From Trichostrongylus colubriformis (lineage: Eukaryota > Nematoda > Chromadorea > Rhabditida > Trichostrongylidae): DNA of 64,000 bases. The notes below the pieces were generated by a model. That model was given only the letters and a program-made list of their open reading frames with translations, was not told where the DNA came from and searched no databases. Shown here one piece after another: positions 1 to 11,400 of the stretch. The position numbers and the translations under genes are program-made. The stretch spans positions 6,065,725 through 6,129,724 of the forward strand of contig OZ022260.1 in assembly GCA_963978905.1 (NCBI GenBank), read 5' to 3'. Within the stretch, counting starts at the first letter, position 1; the number at the start of each line of letters is the position of its first letter.

Positions 1-665
1 GAACCGTATTATAACTGTGGATGAAAAATGGGTTCTTTATGTTAACAGGAAGCGGGGATTAGTCTGGGTAGATAAGAATGCTCCTCAAAAGACTTTTCCT
101 AAACTGGACTTTCACCCCAAAAAGGTTATGGTTATTGTGTGGTGGTGTTGTGAAGGTGTAATCCATTATAAATCCTTGCAACCTGATCAACCAGTCACAG
201 AAGAGTCTCACTGTTGTAATCAGGAGCAAATGTATAGGAAGTTGCAAAAATTGTGGTCCGCGGGAGGTGGATAGAAGAGGGCCGATCCTGTTGCAGGACA
301 ACGCAAGACCACACACCTCACAAATCACCGGCAAGAATTAACCCACTTGGGTATAAAAGTTCTCCCTCACCCAGCGTATTCTCCCGACCTTTCCCCCACA
401 GACTATCACTTTTTCGAGCCCTCCATTCTCATCTGCGTCTGAACCAATTTACTAATTTAGACGATGTTGGATGTGCCGCCCTTGAGTTCGTTGATTCTCG
501 TGATAGTAGTTTTTATAAGAAAGGCTTAAAATTATCACATTTTCGTTGGCAAAAATGTGTAGATTCTGATGGTTTTTACTTCGATTGAGAAACTTGTGTT
601 TAAGCTGAGTTATAGTAGTTTGAAGTATGCGGTCCGTTTTCGAAATCAATTTTGCAACAATCTAA
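1..665 (+). pseudogene. mariner-family transposase, broken 3' part
   Basis: This is the catalytic and C-terminal part of a mariner (Tc1/mariner superfamily) transposase, the enzyme that cuts and pastes the element at TA sites. Bases 17-274 read as the block around the first catalytic Asp (TVDEKWVLYVN) followed by HPKKVMVIVWWCCEGVIHYKSL. The second catalytic block, LLQDNARPHTS, lies near 286-318. The third, YSPDLSPTDYHFF, and the ending RWQKCVDSDGFYFD run to the stop at 588. The blocks fall in different frames and an in-frame stop follows NARPH, so it cannot make a full enzyme. The HTH half and left terminal repeat lie outside the window. The right inverted terminal repeat is at 641-665, followed by TA. 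The family call is firm; the subfamily is not assigned. Confidence 0.88.
641..665 (+). repeat. right inverted terminal repeat of the mariner copy
   Basis: Read on the minus strand this begins TTAGATTGTTGCAAAATTG, close to the usual mariner terminal repeat. It sits just after the transposase stop and is followed by TA (666-667), as expected for a mariner target duplication. Confidence 0.7.
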
Positions 666-667
666 TA

Positions 668-985
668 TATCAAGTATGCAGTGTCTCCAAGTACAACACA
701 CTAAAATTTCTCTTAGATCGGACCAGTCGCAGAAAAGTTACAAGTGAAAAACCCAAGAGAAAATTTATTTGGCCGAATATGTACTTTTGAGCGCTACTGT
801 ACATAGACAACAACCGTTCACTTAGAAGTTGATCAACAAACTGTCACTTGTTGATTGTTGATGCTGACGCCAAATCATTGAGTTTATGCGATGAGACCAC
901 GTTTATCTTACCGTATCGTTCACATTGTGTAGTAAGCACCGACAATACCAGACCGTATTGGTCACCTACAGTGGCCACCGTCATC
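668..985. other. no feature seen
   Basis: No coding block, repeat or RNA gene that I can support is visible between the mariner end and the collagen remnant. Confidence 0.5.
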
Positions 986-1800
986 TTACGGCAATCCTGA
1001 AGCCCCGAGTTGCCAAAAAGGGTCGTTGCTACCAGGAGCACCTGGCCTAGTGGTCCCACAGAGTCCTCGTCAAGAACTTCCATTGCTTTGAAGACCTGGG
1101 AGAGCTTGACGTCCAGATGGTGCAGATAATCCTTTTATTTCCTGCAGGACCTGATGGTCCCACGGAGCCCACGTCAAGAGCTCCGGGTGCTGATGATCCT
1201 GCTGATCCTATTTCACCTGGTGATACTTGAGGACATGGGAGAGCTTGATGTTCAGATGGCCTAGATAATCCTTTTCCTCTCTCACCACTAGATCTTGGTT
1301 TTCAATGGACGACTCGGTCCAATACCATATATCTCGCTAATCCCGGTTTTACTGGTGATCATGACGGCCCAGGAGGACCTGGCCGTCTCACAGGACATTT
1401 CTCAAGTTACAGGCAACCCGGACAATCTGATGAATCTCGTGAACGCTGGATTCCGGTGTTAATTTAGTATTCGATAGAATCGGTCGCATTTCGCGTCACA
1501 CCGAGTAGGCTTTTCTGGTACAAATACGTACTCATTCAAGATGCTCAAATATTTTAACAAAAAAATTAACAAAATTCGCACATTGGGCACCTCAAAATCT
1601 GCCAGTTTTTCCATGGCCGTGTTAGGGAATCGATTGATGTCGTTGAGGAGATAGGTATGCAGCGAATCCTATGCAGAATATGTTTCTGACAGCAGCTACA
1701 CAAAAAACTCCTTCAATCAGAGACTGCTTTGTCATTGTCGCTTCTGCAATGGGAGGAGCGGAACCTTTCGAAAACAACAAGAAGCATAAAGCATTAGGAT
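985..1800 (-). pseudogene. decayed nematode cuticle collagen
   Basis: Relic of a cuticle collagen gene. On the minus strand, about 1592-1720 carries the conserved N-terminal block: a hydrophobic stretch (VAAVRNIFCIGFAAYL), then, one frame over, LLNDINRF and MEKLADFE ending at a GT donor near 1592. This matches the intact collagen at 16.2-17.2 kb, whose exon 1 ends LINDINNF...EELADFK at the same splice position. From about 1450 down to 1000 the minus strand shows broken Gly-X-Y runs such as GERGKDYLGH, SPGEIGSAGSSAPGALD and GPSGPAG. They are interrupted by frame shifts and stops, and a segment of about 55 bases is duplicated (around 1091-1146 and 1233-1288). No reading frame survives. The 3' limit is uncertain because the C-terminal Cys motif was not found. 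Confidence 0.72.
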
Positions 1801-1839
1801 CGATTTCTTTTGGGATGCGCCACGGATCACACACTCACC

Positions 1840-3400
1840 CCAAATCGCATCAACGTATTATCAAAGGGTGGGGGTATATTGTCGAATTATGCAGGGAACA
1901 GGCCGTAGTGTTGCAGCCACGAACGATGATGGCGATCTGTTTTCGAGAGGGAATGAGCAATTACTCGTTTTGAAGTCAGAGAAATAGCCACTGGCAAATT
2001 TCACATAAGAAACAAACTCATTGTCAGCGATTTGAGCGGTATTTCATTGTGTTGATCAGTCATCCTTAAAAAAAAAGATAGAATGTGACAGGAGGAGCTG
2101 CAGGAGGTGTTCACAGGGAGACTGGACACTTGCTTTGAAGATATATTGATGCCGTCTTTCAATAGATTTATTTAATAATATTTCTCAACCATATTCAAAC
2201 GTGATTGTAATACTACAATTTTTTTCAAAGAAAAAGTGTATTTATTTTCTGAAATTTGAGCCACATGTGTAAGAACTTCTGAGGAGATGAAAGAATAGAC
2301 GGAAATTTTTCGAAAAACATAAGAAAATGGTATTAATATGTCACGACCACGCTGTTTTCGTGACGCAGTGACCCAGTTCAAATGTCTCGGGGCACAGAAG
2401 TGGATGGAGGTCCTGTCTGTGATGGTTTTTCTTATCTGAGCACGAGCCATTCAGCATTATTTAACTATTTCCTAGGATGCGCCACATGTCTGATTCCACG
2501 TTCTAATCCGATTCATTAATTAGAAGAATGAAAAAGCTTGTGAGGGCTCAGAATCAACCCTCAGAAAGAAGTGATGCTAGCCAGCAGCTGAACAGAGGTC
2601 AGGACAAATCTCTAAATGTGGCTTCGGATTGTCGACACAGCATTAAATTTTTGGACGCATCCACCTCTGTATGATTAATACGGCTTACAGAATTCAATAG
2701 AGCTTGCCAGTTCATCAGTCTTCAAAAAATCAAAAAAGCTCACGGTTTGGTTTTTTCCAAAGATTACCAATCCTCTGATCTTTTGTAGTGAGTGGAGCAC
2801 AAGAAGAACTTTAAAAGAACTAGAATAGCTGCCACACAGTATTGGGCACTTACGACATATAAAAAACTTGCAGCTATGTAAGTTATAGGTTCTGTGGCTT
2901 TATTGTCGAATGAGCTAGCAACTTGATCAGCTGACTACCTCGCAACTTCTCACGTTTTCGAAGCCAGTTTCAAGTATCTTTTTTTGAGAATCTGAAGAGC
3001 ACCTTGAAGAAGAAAAACAATGATCCCAAAATCAGCAGTTTTTAAGGTTTTATATTTGAAACATCGACTACGCGAAACACAGCCAGAGACAGCTGATCCT
3101 TCCGTAGGCGGATAAGATTCCCCTCGGACCCCGTTTTAATCGTCACACGCTAGCAGGTTCAAAGTTACAACCAGTACAATGATTGTTGGAGGCACTTTCC
3201 GCGATAATCGTCCCTGCTATTTACCCTGCCGCAGCCAATAGAGCCCCGGGTAACTGTCGAGGGAGGCAACTGCGACCCCGCCCAACAACTTCGACCCCAC
3301 CCGGCATTCGACGTAGATTTTTCCAACGCGGAGCTCACGTGGGCCTGTGATTCTGCGATAAGACAAGATGAAGAAGAAGCTTCAGTAGTAAACTTCGTTT
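1840..3400. other. intergenic, nothing assignable
   Basis: AT-rich sequence with only short unconvincing open frames. A GC-rich patch lies near 3180-3330 but shows no recognisable coding or RNA structure. Confidence 0.4.
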
Positions 3401-3414
3401 GACGTTAGGGAGTA

Positions 3415-3550
3415 AATTCCATAACTCCGCTCAGAGAATCGTTCTGCAATTTTGGGGTTCGAGATCAGCCTTCGAAAATGTCGGACCATACGTATCTCAT
3501 TCCGAATGGCCAGTTCGACCTCGGATCTTTCCCTTGTTAGTGCGACGAGG
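3415..3550 (+). repeat. diverged relative of the 28 kb fold-back arm
   Basis: The stretch beginning CATAACTCCGCTCAGAGAAT and running to CCCTTGTTAGTGCG lines up by eye, with gaps, to the right arm of the inverted repeat at 28.43-28.81 kb (CATAACTTTGCTCACAGAAT ... CCCTTGTCAGTTC). It is probably an older copy of the same dispersed element. Confidence 0.45.
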
Positions 3551-5979
3551 CAAAATTGGCGTAGAGGGGACAGAATCCGCTTTCACCGACTTGGTCCATG
3601 GATCAAATCCTGAATCAAGGCTTTATTATATGTTCCTATCATTCTGAAACTCTTGACTTGGAGCCGGATTATTCTGTGGGGACAAGCACTGATATGATTA
3701 TCTACTGGCACCGCAATTCATGGTAAGCCAGTGCCACTACTATGCTAAAATAGAGCGTTGATGTAGAACTTATGGCATATCCAAGGAAGGAGCCAGCTAA
3801 CACTGGCTGGTTTGTGGTTCGATTCCTTTATATGAAGAACCATCCAGTCGAGACTTACCTACCACACTTTCCCGCTATTCCCGAGTGTGCGACCGGACAC
3901 TCGAACTTGGTCAGTGCTCAGAAAAATAGCATCATATGCAGAGTATAGGCCGCATTGACGTAATTTTTAGACTAAAATAGTTGTAAAAGAAGTCATTTCG
4001 CTCCTATCACTTGTCGTTCATCTTCGGTCTCGGGAATGTGAAAATCGCAATTGTGTCGATTTTTGTCGTGCAGGTACCTGCAGAAATTCCTTTGCTGTAA
4101 TCATTGCGCCCGTCGGAGGCTATGGTAATCCTTTTAACTTCGCAAAGGTTTCTGAAGATTGTGGCGCATGATTCAAAAAAAAAAAAACTATGAATATCAA
4201 TGATAAATATGAAAATGTTTGATAATTGGGCACTTCTTTCCATCTCCACAGATTGTTTTTCATTTATGCCTAATTTAGTGACAGACGAACGGACGGATGG
4301 ACAAACTGACGGAGGGGCAGACGAAGCGTTTTATCCGTAGTAGTGGAATGTGTTCTGGGCAACTTTGTAGCTTCACCGGCCCCAGAGGCAATGAAGGCTT
4401 GGGTAGTGTGCCGAGTCCAAAAAGAGCGATCCTCGTTACTTCAACATTTGACTAAATTCTGTTACTTATTTATTTGTGCTGTTATTTAGCCACTTTAATA
4501 TGTGTTTATTTACATGTCGGATAACTGCATGTTTATTCATATCTGTGTACATGTACAGTACTACTGATTACAGTAAAACAAAGCTGCTCGGCACTTTGAG
4601 GAAGGTCTTTTTTGCAGACCCTTGCCAGAAATTACTTTTAGCAAAAGTTACAAGTTCTGCCACATGAAGTATACACGAATTCTCGAATTTCTTGGTCTGT
4701 CGATTCACATAGGCCGGCCCGCTGTTTTAACGAGCACTCAACGTCAAAATCATCGATGCACTAAAAAGGGATTGAGTTTATGAGAGAGGCTCGAACACAC
4801 CTACAATGAGCAACTCGCTGCTCACTATGCACCTTGTTGGTTTTAGCGGCTGCCTCACTTACGGAGGAGTTTATGAGCAGGAGTGTACACAGAATATAGA
4901 AGAACATGACTATTCAAATGAATGCATATAAGTGGCACTGGCCCCATTTATACTACTTCGAATGGTCAGATACCGTGACCGTGTTGTCACACGCTTCCCG
5001 GCAGTACATATGTCTGAATATGTGAGCAAACAAACCTAAAAAAATATAGCTGGTGTGTAGTTTCAGCAAATCTTCAACTCTATTAATCTAGCCGTGCTCG
5101 GTAGAAGACGTTATTCAGAGGACGTTGTTGTGTTATTCTTAACCCCATGGGAGTTTTAATTGAAGCAATGGACTTTTTCTCTCCTGGCTACTTTTTGCCC
5201 GAATATGTTTTGACAGTGGTGGAAAGCGTGATAATTAAAATATGTTTCTGTCTAATGACTTTCGCCACATAGTTTCTTCCTCCTGTAAAAGTTCACTTCT
5301 ATCTGACCGTCATACAAATTTTCCCACCAACTTCTTGGCAGCGGCGATGTGCCAATCTACCACATCACAAGGTGAACCTTCACAATGCTTCGTGTGCTCG
5401 CTTGGTTGCCATTACTGCTTTGATGTGACATAACATTTGTGTGTTCGACTTCAGCTTTATTTCCATAGTTGCATCTTTGCCCCATTCCTCTTGCTTTTGC
5501 TCTTTTCATTTTCCCTTTTCTTCCGGATAATACAACGTCACAGTTCACTCATTCGTGCAATGCAGGATTGCTATGACTGCAAGTATGCAATGGTAGATGT
5601 TGCGCATTCGTTCGACACAGCTGCACTTACTTTTATGAGAATCATGTTCGCTGTTCTTTGAGTGACCTAGTGCATACATAACTCTTTGGTCCGCTGAAAG
5701 TAAATGCTTATAAAGTAGTCGCAGTTGCTAATAAACACATTCAATTGAAGGTAGTACCATGAAGTAATGCACGGAGAAATACAATGAATACTTACACTAT
5801 ATTGGTAAGCGTAACGCAAGCTGTGGCTGCTTCGAAAAATTGAAAAACTTTTACATTTCTTATTTAGGTCTTTATCTAAATTTTATTTGGGCACACACTA
5901 TCGTGCGCAGCACGAAAATATGCGACAGAAATCCTATCTTTGTTCATCAGTCTCTCCAGTTTGGACCATCCCGTTAACT
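3551..5979. other. intergenic, nothing assignable
   Basis: No gene recognised. At about 4277-4320 there is a GTGACAGACGAACGGACGGA-type stretch that recurs in related form at about 50629-50660, suggesting a shared dispersed repeat. A short hydrophobic open frame at 5437-5661 has no family signature and no convincing splice context. Confidence 0.35.
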
Positions 5980-6012
5980 ATCTTATTGGGTCATGCCATA
6001 AGTAATGTCGAT

Positions 6013-6090
6013 TTTTTCAACGAAAATTTACCCTGTGAAATTAGGAAATCGCATTTTCCTAATTTCACAGGGAAAATTTTCGTTGAAAAA
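6013..6090. repeat. near-perfect inverted repeat (hairpin)
   Basis: Arms 6013-6048 and 6054-6090 are reverse complements apart from about one indel, with a 5-base loop. The left side also matches the end of repeat family B in reverse (the GGTCATGCCATAAG side at 5988-6003), so this may be two repeat ends joined head to head. Confidence 0.7.
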
Positions 6091-6449
6091 GTTTTCGTGC
6101 AGCAGTTTATATGCCTTCCCGAAGAAAAACTTCTGATCTTCAGAATAGCATTCGCAGTATCTCTATACGTCATAAGGTGGTCGAATTTCAGGCTGGTGAA
6201 GGGGTAGACTAACTGACAAGAGCTGACCAAATCGGCATGCAAAGGCATATCTAGCGATAATTCGTTGGCGTTGCCGCACCTATTACTGCAAGTAGAGTTC
6301 TAGATCCACGCACCAGAGAAGGGTAATGAACGATAAGCTCAGGGAACGACGAAAATGAGGTCTCCAAATACAGTCTTCGTAAGAGTACTAAGGCCTAGAA
6401 TCGAGACTCTGCTTGGTGGTATCACTCGGATTTCGAGGATATCACCTAT

Positions 6450-6700
6450 TTCGTCTTGCTGACGTTGCCTTCATCATCAAAATTTTCGTTTATCTTAGAG
6501 GTAAACCATGCGATAATCAGACCAATAGCTTACTTTCTTGAGGCAAATGGGTCCTTAGATAATTGCTCAGGCTGCATCCTTCTTGCGACTTCCCAGCGCA
6601 TCCTCGCGGCGATAGGCGCGCTCCACCCTAACCGAGCCACGTCCACAGAACCGAATCACTCCTGGCCTCGGACGGACAAATTTCCAACGTGGTTCATGCA
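6450..6700 (+). repeat. dispersed repeat family D, copy 1
   Basis: About 250 bases that align by eye with 23640-23800 (same strand) and, reversed, with 7570-7815 and 23880-24110. All share a core beginning ACTTTCTTG.GGCA...GTCCTTAGATAA and a GCCACG.C segment. It is non-coding as far as can be seen; similarity in one translated frame is a by-product of the DNA identity. Confidence 0.5.
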
Positions 6701-7009
6701 TGGAGAAGGGAATTTGCGATAAGACATTACAACTGTCAGTTGTCCATTGTAGGTAGCGATCTCAATAATGAAGACAGCTTCTACAGGATAGAGCATATGA
6801 TATCGTGGCATTTTGCACGATATGATCGAGCAAAAACTCATTTTTAATCTCCAATACTCCTATGAGAATTGAGGGCAGGCGCTCTATTTTTGGTTGTTCT
6901 TAGAGGTTTTGATTCATTTTTCTTCACTGGTGACCGAGCCAAGGTTTCTGCTTCCTGCAATACGCGCGCGATATCTCACAATTAATCGCGAGGTGTGCCT
7001 CTAACTTAA

Positions 7010-7572
7010 AGGCAGCATTAGGGGAAAGTCGGACGAAAAGTAAAAGAAATAGTGCATATGAAAGTCGAGATGCCTTGTAACAGGATAGTGGAGAAAAAAC
7101 GGATGGATATGGCCTAAAACCCGAGAAATATGACCCCCTTTCCACTGTTGATTCTCGACGCGGACGACCTTCCCGTCAAGAGGCGGGTAGTCTGATCTAG
7201 TTTCCCATTGACATGTTGCCAAGTAAACACAAGGGAATGTTTGGAAATACGACAGGATCTACTTTTTAGAATGAGCTTCAGGCTAAAACTGCGAAAGCGC
7301 GCCGTAAAACCTCCGATCCTGCCGCATCTCCTTGACCGCTCCCACCCCAGTCAATCGGGGAATTAGGTCATCGGGAGGCGGGACCGCTGTGTTCAAGAGG
7401 CGGAACCGCTGCATGGTTGCGGCGCTTCGCAGGGTTTCTACAGCTTGGAGAGGGGCTTTTTCACCGGGATTTCGCCACAGATAGCCTTCTCAGGCCCAGG
7501 ACCGCCATGTGAGTGACTTCTTGTAGGACTTTCTCCATTACCGCATTACCCCTAATGCTGTCTTTAACATGA
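7010..7572 (+). repeat. dispersed repeat family A, copy 1
   Basis: Aligns end to end by eye with 10885-11400 on the same strand: shared stretches include GAAAGTCGAGATGCC, GAGAAAAAACGGATGG, the GGCGGGTAGT segment and ACCCCTAAYRCTGTCTTTAA at the right end. Divergence is considerable (roughly a quarter of positions), so it is an old repeat. No coding capacity was seen. Confidence 0.65.
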
Positions 7573-7815
7573 TGGTTCGGAGCCTGCTTCGCCTCGTTGG
7601 AACTGAGTCGGAGTGGGCCTATCGTCGCGAGCGTGCGTCGCGATGCCGTCAAAAGTGTGCCGCCTGGACAACTACCCAAGATTCTACCTGCCCGCCCCAA
7701 GAAGGTAAGTGATTACCTTCTTGGGGCGGGCAGGTAGAATTTGTTTACCGCGTGGTGTGCCTTTAATTTTGATAACATTTTGATTACCGCGTGGTGTGCC
7801 TTCAATCAAAACACA
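7570..7815 (-). repeat. dispersed repeat family D, reversed copy, split by a hairpin
   Basis: The minus strand matches the family D core, and the right end carries the terminal motif GGTGGTGTGCCTT, here present twice (about 7750-7765 and 7785-7802) as TACCGCGTGGTGTGCCTT. The perfect hairpin at 7681-7740 lies inside it. Confidence 0.45.
7681..7740. repeat. perfect 28-base hairpin
   Basis: Two exactly complementary 28-base arms (7681-7708 and 7713-7740, beginning ATTCTACCTGCCCGCCCCAA) flank a 4-base loop, GTGA. Perfect identity amid diverged repeats points to a recent origin or to gene conversion between the arms. Confidence 0.85.
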
Positions 7816-7884
7816 ATATTTCTCTTTGAGAGAACCAACCAATCATTTGCCTAGTACTTAGCCCCGATCTCTTCTGCAAGTTCC

Positions 7885-8590
7885 ATCCATTAGCTCATAG
7901 AGAACTTGCGTCATTTTTTTACTGGATTCCTTTTTCCAAAAGCACTCACAATTATCCAAAATGACATTTTTTTCTTCCAATTCCTTGTGAGAAACTGCTT
8001 TATGGACCTTTCGAGAAAAAAAAAACAGTGAAATAGGGATCCAACCAACATTACTCCACGATTATTAGTTCAAGTTAGTTAGTTAGTTGAAAGTTAGCTG
8101 AAAGTTGAGGAATCCGGTCAGTTATGATTCCCCGGCCTCACTCGCTACCTTTTTCTATATTTCACCACTATTCCAGCGGATTGGTTGAGAGAATTCTTTT
8201 ACTCTTATCCGACGAAAATATCAAAAATCACCGAGTGGTGGCGGAAATCCAAATGTGGAAGAATAGCGACGCGAGTATTCTAGCTTCGAAATGATGAAAT
8301 TTATAGAGGACGTTGGCGCTATGTACGAGATACGCGATTAATAGGTTTTTCGGAGGTGAAAGATAATGTTTTAATCAGTTGCCGGTGTAATCTATGTTGT
8401 CGATTATACCAACCACATTGCCAGCCTGAAAATCGCTTCCTTTATGACAGACAAAGAAACTAAGTGAGCCATTCGTAGGCGGAAAAATCTCTTTCAAATG
8501 ATATATGGCTGCTGCACGAATTTGAAATTTTACGGGAAAATTTTTGTTCAAAAAAGCGGCATTACCTATGGAATGACCCGAAAGAAATGT
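7885..8590 (+). repeat. dispersed repeat family B, copy 1
   Basis: Aligns by eye along about 700 bases with 15110-15850 on the same strand. Shared landmarks are CTGCTTTATGGACC, TTTCACCACT, CACCGAGTRGTRGCGG, AAATGTGGAA and the right end CAT.ACCTATGGAATGACC. Short end fragments also occur reversed near 5988-6050 and at 14500-14560. No protein was recognised, so it may be a non-autonomous DNA transposon. Confidence 0.65.
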
Positions 8591-8897
8591 CCTCCTTTTT
8601 TCAATTGTTCGTGTGCATGAGCTGCCAATAGGTTCCAGCGCTTCTTACAAAAAGGAATAGTGGTGGGTTAATACATTCAGAGGGACTCAAGGTGTCGCTA
8701 GTACTGCAGTGACTATCCGCCCCTAATAAAGTCTCTGTGAACACCCACCATTTATGGAAAATCCAGGTGTTGAGCGGTAGATGCGCGTTGTTGCTGCTGA
8801 TATCGCATAAAGAGCGAAATGTGACCAATCATTCATTATGAGAGAATATCGTGTTCATATTCATGCATACAATAAAACTTAGTAAGTCATATCGCAT
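8591..8897. other. no feature seen
   Basis: No coding or repeat signal that I can support lies between repeat B and the tandem duplication. Confidence 0.4.
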
Positions 8898-9019
8898 TCA
8901 CTAGTCATCTTTTTCATCAGACTTTGTCTATTCTCATCACTTTGCCTTTGCCATCCTCTCACTAGTCATCTTTTTCATCAGACTTTGTCTATTCTCATCA
9001 CTTTGCCTTTGCCATCCTC
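8898..9019 (+). repeat. exact tandem duplication, two 61-base units
   Basis: Units 8898-8958 and 8959-9019 are identical (TCACTAGTCATCTTTTTCAT ... TTTGCCTTTGCCATCCTC). Exact identity suggests a recent duplication. Confidence 0.9.
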
Positions 9020-10436
9020 TCAGCAACTAATAAAAATTAACTCAATATGGAAATCGATAAAGGTAGGGAATATGGTGATCTCTGCTGTCTGAAGCTCCCT
9101 ATCGGTCATTGGCACTCGATATCAGTTTCAGTCACCCACCATAAATGTCTCCGTCCTACCACCTGCATCATCTGGCAGCCTAATCCATCTACAACCTATC
9201 CTAAAGGCGTGACGAACTCAGCAAACATTATATTCAGAGCCTTAACAGCTCTTATCGGAATCACTCACCGTCAGTGTCCTCCTCCCACCCTCCATTTTAC
9301 TTTTCAGCATCACGGTGCCATCACTGCTGAAGCGAGAGTTGTAAATTTTCCTTCAAGCGGACACACATACACATGAACATCCCAATAGACACAAATACGG
9401 AAAATTAGGATAGGATTATCATCCGCTTATCTCTGCTTTTTACACTGCTTAAATGTCACTCGACACTTACATACATCATAGTGCTTTAACTATTACATTA
9501 CACATTGAGGATGATCGGCTTATTTATTATTCATTTACTTCTTTAACTGTTTATTTGTTTATTTGTACTTTATTTATACTTCTGTCCGATAAAAGTTGGT
9601 CGCAGACGTACGAGTGTAAAATTTTTTCTTCTTTGATAATTTAATCGTTTCCAACTTCCACATTTTTTCTTATTTCCAGTTTTGCCACTTTCGCTCCTCC
9701 ATTTACAGATTAGGATTCGAAATGACCGTGTAAGGCAACCGATTTATTCTGCAATATGAAGGACGAAATTTTTAGGAGGCAATTTTGAAGTAATTGAAGA
9801 GCTGTACTTCTGCCGTGCGGAAACTTTTGATCCAGGCATTAAGACTGTGATTGGTTCTTGCCCATTCGCTCTTTCTACATGTTCCTTTCAAACTTTAGAT
9901 TGTACGTATCAAATAAATGTGTATAATGTAATGTAATAAACATGTGAATATTTTTACGATCTATTTCCCATCAAATACAAAGCGAGCTGAGGTTGTGGAG
10001 AAGTTTATCTATGGGTGCATTTACGGCGCACTAGCAAGGGGAGCTAAAGACCTACTGACGACGGTGCGCACAAAGCAGGCAAGCCTTCTCGGAACACCAA
10101 GGCCACATTCCAGTGCAGACGATGGGATAATAAATCCTGGAATCACTTCTACACTGGGTTACTCTCAAAACGCTCAATTCAGAGAAGAATTCGTAGCAAG
10201 TTCATCGTAAAATCTAGTTTTTCCATGTGCACATGGTTTTCCGATTAGCGACCACAACTGTGGTTCGTGATCATCAAGACGGCATTTGCATAGACGAGCT
10301 CTGGCCTTGTACGTGATTCGCTTACCATGCGAGCACAGAAAATATGAGCTCAAAAATGGGCATCTTCATCATGCAAAAGAATGTGGGACTCGCGTAAAGC
10401 CAGTTGCTAAGGTGAAAAACAAGTCAAGCAATTAAG
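9020..10436. other. intergenic, nothing assignable
   Basis: No gene recognised. Bases 9500-9650 are rich in TTTATTT runs. Two open frames (9047-9376 and 9944-10210) show no known motif and no splice context, so I leave them uncalled. Confidence 0.35.
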
Positions 10437-10692
10437 GCCACGTCCAACTTTGCACAGACAGTGCGTGGCTACAATACCGCTCCTAATTTCTGCCAAATAA
10501 ACGTGTCGAGCGCGGACGACACGTTTATTTGGCAGAAATTAGGAGCGGTATTGTACCTTCATAGGCAGTGAGGCAGTGTTGCACGGGGGAGGTGCAGATA
10601 CGATGCAGACAACGAGAAGGGGTGGTACAACCGGAGACGCAGAGACACGCAAGCACTCCCTAACGCCGGCACCGCGAAGCATGAACGTGGCC
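10437..10692. mobile_element. TIR MITE family E, copy 1, with a nested hairpin
   Basis: Ends are complementary: GGCCACGTCCA on the left and TGAACGTGGCC on the right. The interior has the CAGTGAGGCAG ... GGAGACGCAGAGACACGC composition seen also at 38579-38756 and 39171-39315. No coding capacity, so a non-autonomous DNA element. A second element (10472-10553) is inserted inside it. Confidence 0.6.
10472..10553. mobile_element. 82-base hairpin MITE with TA duplication
   Basis: Two exact 37-base complementary arms around an 8-base loop (AGCGCGGA), flanked by TA at 10470-10471 and 10554-10555. The ends start CAATACCGCTCC, very like the ends of the large fold-back element at 59660-61552 (CAATACCCGCC), which is also flanked by TA. 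It looks like a minimal member of the same group. Confidence 0.8.
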
Positions 10693-10884
10693 AACTAAGT
10701 TCAAAAGTGAGCATGCAAAAGTGATCAAAAAGGATGATTGACAGTTACAGAGTGCTAGTGAAGGTCTCTCGGACGCTATACGTTGGATTGCGTGCACAAA
10801 GCAAGCACGACCCACGTGACTATAACGGAAATTCGCAGTCAAATCGCTGGGGTAAAAGCGTCATTCCGACGACTTAAAGACAGT

Positions 10885-11400
10885 GTTTAGGGAAATTAGG
10901 CAGTAAAGTAAAAGAAGTAGACAATTCGAAAGTCGAGATGCCCAGTTACAGGACACTGAAGAAAAAACGGATGGAAATGGTCAAATACCTGAGAAATAGG
11001 ACCCTTCTCCACCGTTGATTCCCGACGTGGAGCCTTCCCGTGAAAAGGCGGGTAGTTCGCACGAGTTTTCCATTGACGTGTTGCCATGTTCTTAACACGA
11101 AGGGATGTTCGGAAATGAGGAAGCATCCTTTTTCTGGAGTGCGCTTCAATCTAAAATTGAGAAAGCAGGCCGCGATACCTTCCATTCCCACCCCAGAAAA
11201 TCAGTCGCTAGGAAGCGGACCGAGCACAGTAAGGCGGCTCGAGCTGAAAAGGGCGCCTCTGCCACAGTCCGGGGGCGCGCCCTTCGCGGGGGATTTCGCC
11301 GCAAATAGGCTTTTCAAACCCGTAGTTTTCGAGTGAATGACTCCTCATAGGGATTTCTTATCACACACACTACCCCTAACACTGTCTTTAAACCGATATG
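10885..11400 (+). repeat. dispersed repeat family A, copy 2
   Basis: Second copy of the family at 7010-7572, same strand. The GC-rich open frames here (11040-11336) are not conserved in the other copy, so they are not treated as genes. Confidence 0.65.

Noticed and set aside
3785..3840. GGTTCGATTCC, a perfect B-box-like string, as a tRNA gene
   Set aside because: No cloverleaf could be drawn: no matching acceptor stem or A box at the right distance. It could be a decayed SINE or chance.
11040..11336. 98-codon open frame, GC-rich
   Set aside because: It lies in dispersed repeat A and is not conserved in the other copy.
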